Part shown: one piece after another, positions 7,475-14,251 of the stretch
How positions within the stretch are numbered: position 1 is the first letter of the stretch
Layout: each line of letters opens with the position of its first letter
Assembly: GCA_016234955.1 (NCBI GenBank)
Contig: JACRNN010000037.1
Coordinates: 1 to 26,943, forward strand
Direction of reading: 5' to 3'
Source of the DNA: Deltaproteobacteria bacterium
GTDB lineage: Bacteria > Desulfobacterota > GWC2-55-46
DNA length: 26,943 bases
Translations under genes and position numbers: made by a program
Notes under the pieces: model-generated
The model's database searches: none
Seen by the model: only the letters and a program-made list of their open reading frames with translations
Told to the model about the DNA's origin: nothing

Positions 7475-7723
7475 TTATGAAGAAGGGCAGCAGCCCGAAC
7501 AATCCGGCTTTTTCGGGGTGTCTTCTTTCTTTGCGCTGTCCTTTTTGGCGTAGTCGGTCGCGTGCCAGCCGCTGCCTTTAAGGACGAAAGAGGACTGCGA
7601 GATGAGCTTCTCCACCTTCTTGCCGGAGCAGTGGACGCAATCCGTGATGGGTTTGTCGGAGAACTTCTGGATTACCTCGAACTCCTTACCGCAATCCGTG
7701 CACCTGTATTCGTAGATCGGCAT
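7475..7723 (-). CDS. FmdB-family zinc-ribbon protein
   Basis: An 82-residue protein. The N-terminus MPIYEYRCTDCGKEFE is the hallmark of the FmdB/CxxC_CXXC_SSSS domain. A four-Cys zinc ribbon (C8, C11, C29, C32) occupies residues 8-32. A conserved KLISQSSFVLKGSGWHATDY segment is followed by a Lys-rich linker and a Cys-rich end (CSGCCPSS). It is often annotated as a regulatory protein from the formamidase operon, but its real function is not established. AGGAGG lies 12 bp before the start. It has its own strong promoter and terminator, so it is monocistronic. Confidence 0.9.
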   Translation of the reverse strand: MPIYEYRCTDCGKEFEVIQKFSDKPITDCVHCSGKKVEKLISQSSFVLKGSGWHATDYAKKDSAKKEDTPKKPDCSGCCPSS

Positions 7724-7816
7724 ATAGTCGGAAACCTCCTAAAAAAATCTTAGTCTCGTATTACCGACGCCAAGCCTATTTAAGCCCTTCGGCCTTGATA
7801 ACGCCGTTACTCTTAT

Positions 7817-7845
7817 ATTTTAGGGCCCGGGCCCGTTAATGTCAA
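7817..7845 (-). promoter_or_regulatory. fmdB promoter with palindromic spacer
   Basis: On the - strand TTGACA (7845-7840), 17 bp, TAAAAT (7822-7817). The spacer contains a perfect 12 bp palindrome, GGGCCCGGGCCC (7823-7834), butting onto the -10 box. The start point would lie about 85 nt before fmdB. Confidence 0.7.
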
Positions 7846-7875
7846 ACTTAAAATTGCGCGCGGGATGATGGGAGT

Positions 7876-8880
7876 CTACTTCACGAGGTAGGAGCCGAGG
7901 GTCTCCCTGCTCCCCTCGAAGCTCGCAACCGTCCTTGCGCTCCACTCCGGTCTTACCGTATAGGAGGAGGGCGACGAGTAATACGAGTCTATCGCCTGCC
8001 TGAGGACGCCTGTCATAGACGCCACGTAGCTCTTCGTCCTCTGGCGGCCCTCTATCTTGAACGCCGCCACGCCGGCCTCTATGAGCCCAGGCAGTATCTC
8101 AAGGACGTTGAGCGACTCCGGGTCCTCGATGGCGTAGGCCGTCTCATCGCCGGGCCTGATGTAGCGCCCCTTGCAGCATGTGGGGTACGGGGAGTATTCC
8201 TCCGGGCCGAGCCTGTTCAAAAGGACGTTGTTGAGGGAGATGGTCATGCCTCCGCCGCCTGTAGGGGCGAAGCGGACGAACCTCGATGGCGAGCAGGCCC
8301 CCTCGGTGTTGGTGGACGCGCCCGTGACAAAAGAGGAGAGGTAGCACCTGCCCTCTATGTTTATGCACAACCCGCCGAGGGCGAAGACCTCTATCTCCAC
8401 GTCCGTGTTCTTCTTCAGCTCCCTTATTTCCCGGACGGTCAAGACCCTGGGGAGCACGACCCTTTTTATGCCGAAGTGCCTGTTGTAGAAGTTTATGCTC
8501 TCGTAGTTGGACGCGCTCGCCTGCGTGCTCAGGTGGAGGTTGGCCCCCGGGTGCCTCTCTCTGGCGTACTTGAGGATGCCGAGGTTGGCTATTATGACGG
8601 CGTCCGCGCCGAGCTCCACGGCGCGGTCAACGGCAATGCGCCACTTCGCGCAGGCGTCCGTCTGCGGGAATGTGTTCACGGCGACGAAGAACTTCTTCCC
8701 CTTCGCCCTTACGTGCCTTATCCCCTCGGCTATCTCCTCATGGGTGAAGTTGAGGCCCTCGAAGTTCCGCGCGTTGGTGGAGTCGCTGAACCCGAGGTAT
8801 ACCGCGTCGGCGCCGCTGTCCACCGCCGCTTTGAGGGAAGCGAGGTTCCCGGCTGGGGATATCACCTCGGCCTTTGTCAT
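7876..8880 (-). CDS. ubiU: U32 family protein, UbiU-type [4Fe-4S] protein
   Basis: This 334-residue U32-family protein has C172, C179, C196 and C235. Their spacing (7, 17, 39) equals that of the four [4Fe-4S] ligands of E. coli UbiU (C169, C176, C193, C232). UbiU pairs with UbiV for oxygen-independent hydroxylation in ubiquinone synthesis, using prephenate. The usual N-terminus (AEVISPAGNLASLKAAVDSGADAVY) and EGRCYLSSF motif are present. Neither ubiV nor ubiT is adjacent, so ubiquinone synthesis is not demonstrated; other U32 proteins modify RNA or have unknown roles. A GGAG lies 6 bp before the ATG. Upstream is a family-1 repeat, separating it from ssb. Confidence 0.8.
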   Translation of the reverse strand: MTKAEVISPAGNLASLKAAVDSGADAVYLGFSDSTNARNFEGLNFTHEEIAEGIRHVRAKGKKFFVAVNTFPQTDACAKWRIAVDRAVELGADAVIIANLGILKYARERHPGANLHLSTQASASNYESINFYNRHFGIKRVVLPRVLTVREIRELKKNTDVEIEVFALGGLCINIEGRCYLSSFVTGASTNTEGACSPSRFVRFAPTGGGGMTISLNNVLLNRLGPEEYSPYPTCCKGRYIRPGDETAYAIEDPESLNVLEILPGLIEAGVAAFKIEGRQRTKSYVASMTGVLRQAIDSYYSSPSSYTVRPEWSARTVASFEGSRETLGSYLVK

Positions 8881-8905
8881 GCTTGCTCCGCGTCTTGATA
8901 GGTAA

Positions 8906-9133
8906 CAGGCCGCTGAAAAAGCCCCATCTGCGATGTCAATGAGTCCACTGGGGCTAAAAAAGCCGTTGCGGCTTCAGAACGCTAAAAAATCGTTGCTCGT
9001 CACTGCGGCGTACGGAAAAAGTACGACTTCCCATTGCAATTGTAAAGACGCAATGGGAGCCCTGCCTCGCTCCTCGACGCCTCCGGTCCACCCACGCCAA
9101 GTGGCGTGGGTCGGGAGTTTTTTGAGCGGCCTG
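8906..9133. repeat. Family-1 MITE-like element, copy 1
   Basis: A 228 bp element bounded by inverted ends CAGGCCGCTGAAAAA (8906-8920) and TTTTTTGAGCGGCCTG (9118-9133). Its first 166 bp match 15288-15453 with a single difference (8933). It carries a chain of hairpins. A 45 bp segment absent from copy 2 (9072-9116) contains a 10 bp-stem palindrome (ACCCACGCCA, 9090-9099, with 9102-9111). Beyond the right end, 9147-9160 repeats the end motif in variant form (AGGCTGCTGAAAAA on the - strand). On the - strand it holds terminator-like hairpins, so it may end the ssb transcript. No protein is encoded. Confidence 0.88.
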
Positions 9134-9161
9134 AACAGACTCAGGGTTTTTCAGCAGCCTA

Positions 9162-9569
9162 TTAAAACGGCACGTCCTCGATGTCGGAAGGTGGCATTTC
9201 CGCGGACGGGGGCTCCGGCGCCCCGCCGGATGAGTCCCTCGGCCCGCCGAGCATCTGCATGGAGTTGGCCACTATCTCGGTGGTGTAGCGCTTGTTGCCG
9301 TCCTTGTCGTCCCAGTTCCTTGTCTGTATCCTGCCCTCTATGTAGACCTGCTTGCCCTTGGAGAGGTATTCGCCGCAAATCTCGGCGAGCTTGCCGAAGG
9401 TCACCACCCTGTGCCATTCGGTCTTGGTCTCTTTCTGCCCTTCCTTGTTCGTTCGCGTCTCGCTCGTGGCCAGCCTGAAGTTCGCCACCGCCATGCCGCC
9501 CGGCGTGTAGCGCATCTCGGGGTCGGCGCCGAGGTTGCCGAGAAGAATTACCTTGTTTACTCCTGCCAT
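9162..9569 (-). CDS. ssb: Single-stranded DNA-binding protein
   Basis: SSB coats ssDNA during replication, repair and recombination. The OB fold occupies residues 1-108, with the typical GVNKVILLGNLGADPEMRY start and WHRVVTFGKLAEICGEYL segment. A short Pro/Ser-rich linker leads to the acidic protein-interaction tip DIEDVPF, a variant of the canonical DDDIPF. At 135 residues it is on the short side but complete. AGGAG lies 7-8 bp before the ATG. The whole 5' leader beyond 24 bp is a family-2 repeat, so its promoter must lie inside or upstream of that element. Confidence 0.96.
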   Translation of the reverse strand: MAGVNKVILLGNLGADPEMRYTPGGMAVANFRLATSETRTNKEGQKETKTEWHRVVTFGKLAEICGEYLSKGKQVYIEGRIQTRNWDDKDGNKRYTTEIVANSMQMLGGPRDSSGGAPEPPSAEMPPSDIEDVPF

Positions 9570-9593
9570 AAGGATACTCCTGTTTTGGTTGAT

Positions 9594-9828
9594 GGGCGCC
9601 TCTAAAAATTGCTCTTTTTCCCGATCTCTTTGTTAGGGCGAAAATAAAAATGGACACATATTAACATATATGCTCCGCTTTTTTATTTTAGCGTTCTGAA
9701 ACCCCTTGGGTTTTGAGTCCTTGGAGGTTTCACTCGCCCCGCCTCGACCTCGGAAAAAAATGAACCCTCATAGGCATGGGAGCCACCGAGGTTTCAGAAC
9801 ACTAAAAAGCTAATTTTTAGAGGCGCCC
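9594..9828. repeat. Family-2 MITE-like element, copy 1
   Basis: A 235 bp element with perfect 17 bp terminal inverted repeats: GGGCGCCTCTAAAAATT at the left and its complement at 9812-9828. TGAT abuts both ends (9590-9593 and 9829-9832), consistent with a 4 bp target duplication. About 168 bp match copy 2 (26352-26519) with about eight differences. An internal inverted repeat (TTTAGCGTTCTGAAACC with GGTTTCAGAACACTAAA) is intact here but has lost one arm in copy 2. It sits 24 bp upstream of the ssb start and encodes no protein. Confidence 0.9.
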
Positions 9829-10045
9829 TGATTATAAACCGCATAAGCGGTAAAATTTATCGGCGAGACTGTAATTTATCATCCATTGATGGAATCTGCA
9901 AGCTTTTTGCTCGCCGCCAGTCCGGCCCTCAAGGCCGCAAAATTTTCATTTTTTTGTCCAAAACATCCATATTAATGGTATATAATAAAATATTGACGTT
10001 TCGCTTCTCAGGCGGTATCCGCTTTACGCTCGAAAGGGTCGGTGC
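9829..10045. other. Low-GC spacer before plsC
   Basis: Very AT-rich relative to its surroundings. It has a small ACCGC-ataa-GCGGT hairpin (9838-9851) and a possible extended -10 element (TGGTATATA, 9976-9984) with TTGTCC 19 bp upstream (9954-9959). AAAGGG about 7 bp before the plsC ATG serves as the ribosome-binding site. No gene seen. Confidence 0.4.
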
Positions 10046-10741
10046 ATGGCGTTTTTCAGGACATTGCTGGTCTGGGGGGCTGGGTTGCCGGTAACGGCCT
10101 TTTTTTTTGCGCTGATGCTCATATCCTACGTATTCGGCTGTGGCGGCAGATGCATGGGCAGGCTCACCGCGCTCTGGGGCGGGGCAATACTCGCGCTCGC
10201 GGGGGTGCGCCTGAACATAAGTGGGGTTGATAACATCCCCCGTGGCCGCGCCGTGATGTTCATGTCAAACCATCAGGGGGCCTTCGACATCCCGGCCCTG
10301 CAGCGGGCGATCCCGGCGGACTTCCGGTGGGTCGCGAAAAAGAGCCTCTTCAAGACACCCCTTATCGGCTGGGCCATGTCCATTGCCGGATATATCCCCA
10401 TAGAGAGGGAGAATGCCGCGAGCGCTTTTAAAAGCCTCGAGGCCGCGGCCGACAGGATAAGGATGGGCGTTTCCGTGGTGATATTCCCCGAGGGTACCAG
10501 AAGCCAGAGCGACGAGCTGTTGCCGTTTAAAAGGGGCGCGTTCATGCTCGCCGTAAAGAGCGGCGTCCCGGTCGTGCCGGTAGCCATAAAGGGGACGAAG
10601 GGGATACTGAAGCGTGGAGGTTTTTTCATAACGCCCGCGGATGTCTCCGTCTCTTTCGGCGTGCCGTTCCCCACAGAGGGGATGGAGGAGAAGACCCTCC
10701 GGACTATGACAAAGGACTCCATAAAAGAGATGCTCGCGTGA
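10046..10741 (+). CDS. plsC: 1-acyl-sn-glycerol-3-phosphate acyltransferase (PlsC family)
   Basis: Transfers an acyl chain to lysophosphatidic acid to give phosphatidic acid at the inner membrane. It has 231 residues, with a hydrophobic N-terminal segment (residues 5-30, plus 44-55) anchoring it. The catalytic NHQGAFD box is at 75-81 (the usual form is NHxxxxD; H76 and D81 are the dyad), and FPEGTRS is at 147-153, with GVPVVPVAI following. The PlsC family includes several lysophospholipid acyltransferases, so exact substrate is inferred. It stands alone between a repeat-rich spacer and a compositionally different insert. Confidence 0.9.
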   Translation: MAFFRTLLVWGAGLPVTAFFFALMLISYVFGCGGRCMGRLTALWGGAILALAGVRLNISGVDNIPRGRAVMFMSNHQGAFDIPALQRAIPADFRWVAKKSLFKTPLIGWAMSIAGYIPIERENAASAFKSLEAAADRIRMGVSVVIFPEGTRSQSDELLPFKRGAFMLAVKSGVPVVPVAIKGTKGILKRGGFFITPADVSVSFGVPFPTEGMEEKTLRTMTKDSIKEMLA

Positions 10742-10867
10742 TCCGACGGGATGCGGGAAAATTCAATTTGCCGTCTTTGGGTTGAATAAATTTCGCCGGA
10801 TTCATCAAGAAAAACAGTAAGATGTAAAATCAGGTATGGAAAAGAAACACCGTATATTGCATGCATA

Positions 10868-12016
10868 ATGAATCGTAAGCTTCAGGGACCTTTCTGTAAT
10901 CAGGTCTATTTTGATATGGAGAGTCATGCGTTTGAAACGCAGGGCCATGAAGATACTGGTGCGAAAACCAAAAAAGAGAGGCTCGTCGCGCGTGATATCG
11001 GTTTCGGTTTTTCCAGGGTCAGCTGGTGCGGGAATGACAAATTTTTGATTTATGGTTATACAAGGGGTTTAAATTTATTGGATCTGGCAACTCGAAAGTG
11101 GACGATAATAAGCACGGATGGCGCAAAAAAATATCCCTTGAACTGCACGAGGGACGGGAAGTGGGTCTTATATGTTGACAGGAAAAGCTGGCGGATAGAC
11201 AGGGGGCGCATCGAGCCTCCTGAGGGGGAGCTGGAGGGCGAGGCCATGTGGCAGGGGTACGTTGTGGACCTTTACCGCTACGAGGTGGCTACGGGCAAGG
11301 TGGAAAAATTCGCCACAAGGCGGGACAGGCCTGAATCCGCCGACGTTGTATCTCCGGACGGGGCAAAGGCCTTTCTCGGGGGCAGGCATGATACGCCGTT
11401 TGAGATGCCGGAGCCGAAGTGGGAGGTGCGCTGGCTTGATAGCGAGTGGACCCATCTCAAGCCGACATGGCTTGCCGATTCATCTGGCATAGTCACGATG
11501 GTATACGACGAGATGAGTAATGCGAGCCTGGGGGTGGAGATTTTTGGTGAGAACGGCTGGTCGAGGGTATTTATCCCGGGCCGCGACCTTGGCATCAAAG
11601 GGCGGCCTGGGAATCCAATAGCTATAAAAAACAAAACGTTCTTTCTGCGTTCGGTTGAATCCTATAGCGAATTAAAGATGGGGAGATTGATGGGGAGAAA
11701 CAGGTATTATTTTTATACCTGCGACATTAAACAGGGCGGGCTGGATTGCAAGGAAATATTGGAGTTCGATCTGAAGTTTACGGACATCAGTTACGCTGTG
11801 TTGCCTGATGGGGATATAGTTTACAGGGAAAGCGACGATTGGTGCATCCGCCGTTTTTCACAAAGCCGGGCAAAGACCGAGTGTATTGTTGACGGGGCTG
11901 ATTTAGGATGGTTTTATGGTCTTTCGCCTGACGGAAGCCGGATAGTATACAGGCGTAGTGGCAAAAAAGAGAACAAGGGCGCCAGCTCTGATTTATACAT
12001 TATGGAGATCAACTGA
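10868..12016 (+). CDS. Hypothetical beta-propeller-like (TolB/PD40-type) protein
   Basis: Not assignable to a named gene. The 382-residue protein has repeated blade-like segments: DKFLIYGYTRGLNLLDL (about 60), TRDGKWVLYVDR (about 95), VSPDGAKAFLGG (about 162), LPDGDIVYRESDDW (about 318) and a final LSPDGSRIVYRR plus SDLYIMEIN. SPDG-plus-hydrophobic-strand units are typical of TolB/PD40 propellers, suggesting five or six blades. No signal peptide or lipobox is visible at this start and no Shine-Dalgarno precedes it, so the N-terminus is uncertain (next ATG at 10916). Eight or more Cys are present. Codon use (CGT/CGC, TTT, AAT, AAA) is visibly more AT-rich than in the neighbours, suggesting acquisition. 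It lies 14 bp upstream of the M23 gene, probably in one operon. Confidence 0.6.
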   Translation: MNRKLQGPFCNQVYFDMESHAFETQGHEDTGAKTKKERLVARDIGFGFSRVSWCGNDKFLIYGYTRGLNLLDLATRKWTIISTDGAKKYPLNCTRDGKWVLYVDRKSWRIDRGRIEPPEGELEGEAMWQGYVVDLYRYEVATGKVEKFATRRDRPESADVVSPDGAKAFLGGRHDTPFEMPEPKWEVRWLDSEWTHLKPTWLADSSGIVTMVYDEMSNASLGVEIFGENGWSRVFIPGRDLGIKGRPGNPIAIKNKTFFLRSVESYSELKMGRLMGRNRYYFYTCDIKQGGLDCKEILEFDLKFTDISYAVLPDGDIVYRESDDWCIRRFSQSRAKTECIVDGADLGWFYGLSPDGSRIVYRRSGKKENKGASSDLYIMEIN

Positions 12017-12030
12017 TAAGGAGGGAGCAG

Positions 12031-12684
12031 ATGGGAGAATTAAAGTTCAAGGTACCGGTCACGGATGATATAAGAGACGTGTTCGGCACGGTCCGCAAGG
12101 ACGGCAGGACGCATTACGGGATCGATTACGGCACAAAGGCGGGGACGGAAGTCGAGGCGAGCGAGCGCGGCACGGTGGTGAGGTCGTCGTTTGTGCCTGG
12201 AGACCCGAATTATGGGTTTACGGTCATTATCGATCATACCCCTGATGCCGGCGTTGATGAAAGGCATATCTATACGCTCTATGCTCATCTTTCCGCGCTC
12301 AACGTGAGTGATGGCGATCTGGTCAGCAAGGGGCAGGCGATAGGGTCGTCCGGCAACACGGGGACTTCAAGCTTTTACGGGAATACCGGAGGCCAGTCCC
12401 ATCTCCATTTCGAGGTGATAGACACTCAGGGATCCGGGAAAATGAAGTGGAATAGGGAAGGGAGCACAGGTTATAACGGGCATGTTAACCGGGTAGACCC
12501 GGAGGGCTATTTTAAAAATAATGATCTTAAAGTGAACGGGACCGTCGGCGATCAGCCTTTATGCGGACAGCCAATGGAAAGCTTCCTCGATAGGATGGAC
12601 TTCAAGCTCGATGACGCATTCCGTCTGCAGGTTCTGGTGGACGGTGATCCCTCAAAGCCTGGCTATCACAAGCTACGAACGTAA
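12031..12684 (+). CDS. M23 family metallopeptidase without signal peptide
   Basis: The 217-residue LytM/M23 domain should cleave peptidoglycan cross-bridges. The zinc ligands are present: HYGIDYG (H28, D32) and HLHFE (H124, H126), plus the conserved YAHLS (H86). The fold begins at residue 8 with no signal peptide, transmembrane segment or coiled coil, so it must be exported by another route, be released by lysis, or act unusually. A C-terminal region of about 60 residues after the domain is unrecognised. AAGGAGG lies 8 bp before the ATG. It shares the AT-shifted codon use of the upstream propeller gene. A palindrome follows the stop at 12695. Confidence 0.85.
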   Translation: MGELKFKVPVTDDIRDVFGTVRKDGRTHYGIDYGTKAGTEVEASERGTVVRSSFVPGDPNYGFTVIIDHTPDAGVDERHIYTLYAHLSALNVSDGDLVSKGQAIGSSGNTGTSSFYGNTGGQSHLHFEVIDTQGSGKMKWNREGSTGYNGHVNRVDPEGYFKNNDLKVNGTVGDQPLCGQPMESFLDRMDFKLDDAFRLQVLVDGDPSKPGYHKLRT

Positions 12685-12694
12685 ATTCATCAGG

Positions 12695-12722
12695 ATACCC
12701 CGCGGCTTGGCCAGCGGGGTAT
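12695..12722. repeat. CCCCGCGGCTTG palindrome after the M23 gene (REP-like, possible terminator)
   Basis: ATACCCCGC (12695-12703) pairs perfectly with GCGGGGTAT (12714-12722). The CCCGCGGCTTG...GCGGGGT core recurs at the end of tkt (22301-22321). There is no T run, so termination is only possible. Confidence 0.6.
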
Positions 12723-12804
12723 GTTCATTTCAGATGACCCCAGTTCCAAAAGGTGTTAAAATATTCCGTTGCAATCCCATCTGACGACGGATCAAGCGCA
12801 AAAC

Positions 12805-13938
12805 ATGAAGATGATATATTTAGACAACGCCGCGACCTCCTTCCCGAAGCCAGAGGCGGTCTACGCAAGGGTGGACGATATCCTGCGCAGGATAAGCGGG
12901 AGCCCCGGCAGGGCGAGCCACAGGATGGCGATAGAGGCCGGCAGGGTGGTCTTTAACGCAAGGGAGGCCCTCGCCAGGCTCCTCGGCACCCCCGATTCTT
13001 CGAGGATAGCCTTCACCAAGAACGCCACCGAGGCCGTGAACATCGCCCTGAAGGGGATATTGAGGCCCGGAGACCACGCCGTAACGACCTCGTTCGAGCA
13101 CAACTCGGTGGTAAAGACCCTCGGAAGGCTTGAGAAGGACGGCGTAAGCGTGACGAAGGTGAGGCCCGATGGAGAAGGTCTTGTCAGACCGGCTGATATC
13201 CTCGGCGCTATACGGAAAGAGACAAAGCTCGTAACCGTCGTCCACGCCTCCAATGTCTTCGGGACCATAGAGCCTGTTGATGAGATAGGCCGCGGGTGCG
13301 GGGAGCGGGGGGTCTATTTCATGGTGGACGCGGCCCAGACAATCGGCGCCGTCCCAGTTAATATCGGCGATATGGAGGTCGATATCATCGCCGCGACCGG
13401 CCATAAGGCGCTTTTCGGCCCGCAGGGAACGGGGTTTATATATGTGCGCGAGGGCATGGAGTTGGAGCCGTTGATAGACGGCGGCACAGGGGACCTCGAC
13501 ACGATGCTTGAGATGCCCGACCGTCTTGAGTCCGGCACCTTGAATATGCCGGGCATAGGCGGGCTCGGCGCAGGGGTGGAGTTCCTGTTGAAAGAGGGGG
13601 TGGATAAGGTCAGGGAGCATGAGGTCGCTCTTGTCGGCGATATCCTTTCAGGACTGGGCGCGATAGACGGGGTAAGGATAATAGGGCCGCAGGATGCCCG
13701 GAAGAGGGCCTCCCTTGTGGCCTTCAACGTCGAAGGGGTCCCTCCCGCAGAGGTTGGCCGCAGGCTCGATGAAGGGTTCTCCATACTGGTCAGGAGCGGC
13801 GTGCAGTGCGCGCCCGAGGCCCACAGGGAGGCCCTCACGCACCCGGACGGCGCCGTCAGGGTCAGCCCCGGCTACTTCACGAAGCCGGAAGATATCGAGG
13901 CGTTCTTGCGGGCCGTAAGGACGATAGCGAAGGGGTAG
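12805..13938 (+). CDS. Class V aminotransferase, cysteine desulfurase family (EF2568/TIGR01977 type)
   Basis: A PLP enzyme of the NifS/Csd superfamily that likely mobilises sulfur from cysteine. The chosen start gives MKMIYLDNAATSFPKPE, the family N-terminus; an upstream TTG at 12769 would add a non-family peptide and has no ribosome-binding site. Conserved features are ISGSPGRASHRMA, FTKNATEAVNIAL, FEHNSV, the VDAAQTIG Asp, the PLP-lysine motif ATGHKALFGPQGTG, RLESGTLNMPGIGGL and the Cys-containing SGVQCAPEAHR near the C-terminus. About 377 residues, normal length. No isc or suf partner is adjacent, so the acceptor is unknown. Confidence 0.88.
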   Translation: MKMIYLDNAATSFPKPEAVYARVDDILRRISGSPGRASHRMAIEAGRVVFNAREALARLLGTPDSSRIAFTKNATEAVNIALKGILRPGDHAVTTSFEHNSVVKTLGRLEKDGVSVTKVRPDGEGLVRPADILGAIRKETKLVTVVHASNVFGTIEPVDEIGRGCGERGVYFMVDAAQTIGAVPVNIGDMEVDIIAATGHKALFGPQGTGFIYVREGMELEPLIDGGTGDLDTMLEMPDRLESGTLNMPGIGGLGAGVEFLLKEGVDKVREHEVALVGDILSGLGAIDGVRIIGPQDARKRASLVAFNVEGVPPAEVGRRLDEGFSILVRSGVQCAPEAHREALTHPDGAVRVSPGYFTKPEDIEAFLRAVRTIAKG

Positions 13939-13982
13939 TTGAGTCCAGGCGGCTGATGCCTGTTAGACAATAATTACAGGTG

Positions 13983-14062
13983 GCGGCAGGAGTTTCCTCC
14001 TGCCGCGTCCGAGGCTTATGCTGTCAGGAGGAAACTCCTGACAGCACGAAGTATGATTCGTG
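13983..14062 (+). other. Hairpin cluster with alternative long-range pairing
   Basis: Hairpin 1: GCGGCAGGAG (13983-13992) with CTCCTGCCGC (13997-14006), loop TTTC. Hairpin 2: TGCTGTCAGGAG (14019-14030) with CTCCTGACAGCA (14035-14046), GAAA loop. Hairpin 3: CACGAA (14045-14050) with TTCGTG (14057-14062). A 16-nt segment of hairpin 1 (CAGGAGTTTCCTCCTG) is the exact reverse complement of one in hairpin 2, so the two local hairpins and one long-range duplex are mutually exclusive. Strand is assigned by the downstream T run. It may be a dispersed repeat or a structured RNA. Confidence 0.6.
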
Positions 14063-14081
14063 GCTGCCAGATCTGAATTCA

Positions 14082-14129
14082 GGGTTCAGGTTGCAAACCT
14101 GAACCCGCCATAGTTTTTTTTTTTTTTTT
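14082..14129 (+). terminator. Terminator-like hairpin with T16 run
   Basis: GGGTTCAGGTT (14082-14092) pairs with AACCTGAACCC (14096-14106) over a 3-nt loop; an unbroken run of 16 T follows at 14114-14129, 7 nt after the stem. The gap is longer than ideal for an intrinsic terminator. Confidence 0.6.
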
Positions 14130-14160
14130 AGGGAAGCTCTGATTAATTATGTTTTTCTGT

Positions 14161-14243
14161 CATTCTGAGGAAGCGTAGCGACCGAAGAATCTCGTAACTT
14201 ATTGATTTTATAGACGTTGAGATTCTTCGCTTTGCTCAGAATG
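14161..14243. repeat. CATTCTGAG inverted-repeat element abutting tsaD
   Basis: The outer arms CATTCTGAG (14161-14169) and CTCAGAATG (14235-14243), and inner arms GAAGAATCTC (14184-14193) and GAGATTCTTC (14219-14228), form a long two-part hairpin. The CATTCTGAGGAAGCG...GAAGAATCTC style is a very common interspersed repeat in environmental bacterial genomes. It ends 8 bp before the tsaD start and leaves no room for a normal Shine-Dalgarno. Confidence 0.8.
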
Positions 14244-14251
14244 ATACCGAT

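Larger units (their letters stand above)
13939..14251. other. 313 bp spacer between the desulfurase gene and tsaD, dense in hairpins
   Basis: No gene is seen. It contains, in order, two strong hairpins that are partly complementary to each other, a third small one, a terminator-like hairpin with T16, and a long inverted repeat that ends 8 bp before the tsaD ATG (listed separately). Confidence 0.75.

Noticed and set aside
8933..9478. Open frame starting MSMSPLGLKKPLRLQNAKK, recurring at 15315
   Set aside because: It translates the family-1 repeat and then runs antisense through ssb. The shared peptide reflects repeat identity, not a gene, and there is no ribosome-binding site.
10836..10868. 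Short peptide MEKKHRILHA before the propeller gene as a displaced N-terminus
   Set aside because: It ends at a stop in another frame after ten codons and does not look like a signal peptide, so a frameshifted start is not supported.
12769..12804. Upstream TTG start for the cysteine desulfurase gene
   Set aside because: It adds 12 residues not typical of the family, and the ATG at 12805 gives the family-standard N-terminus.
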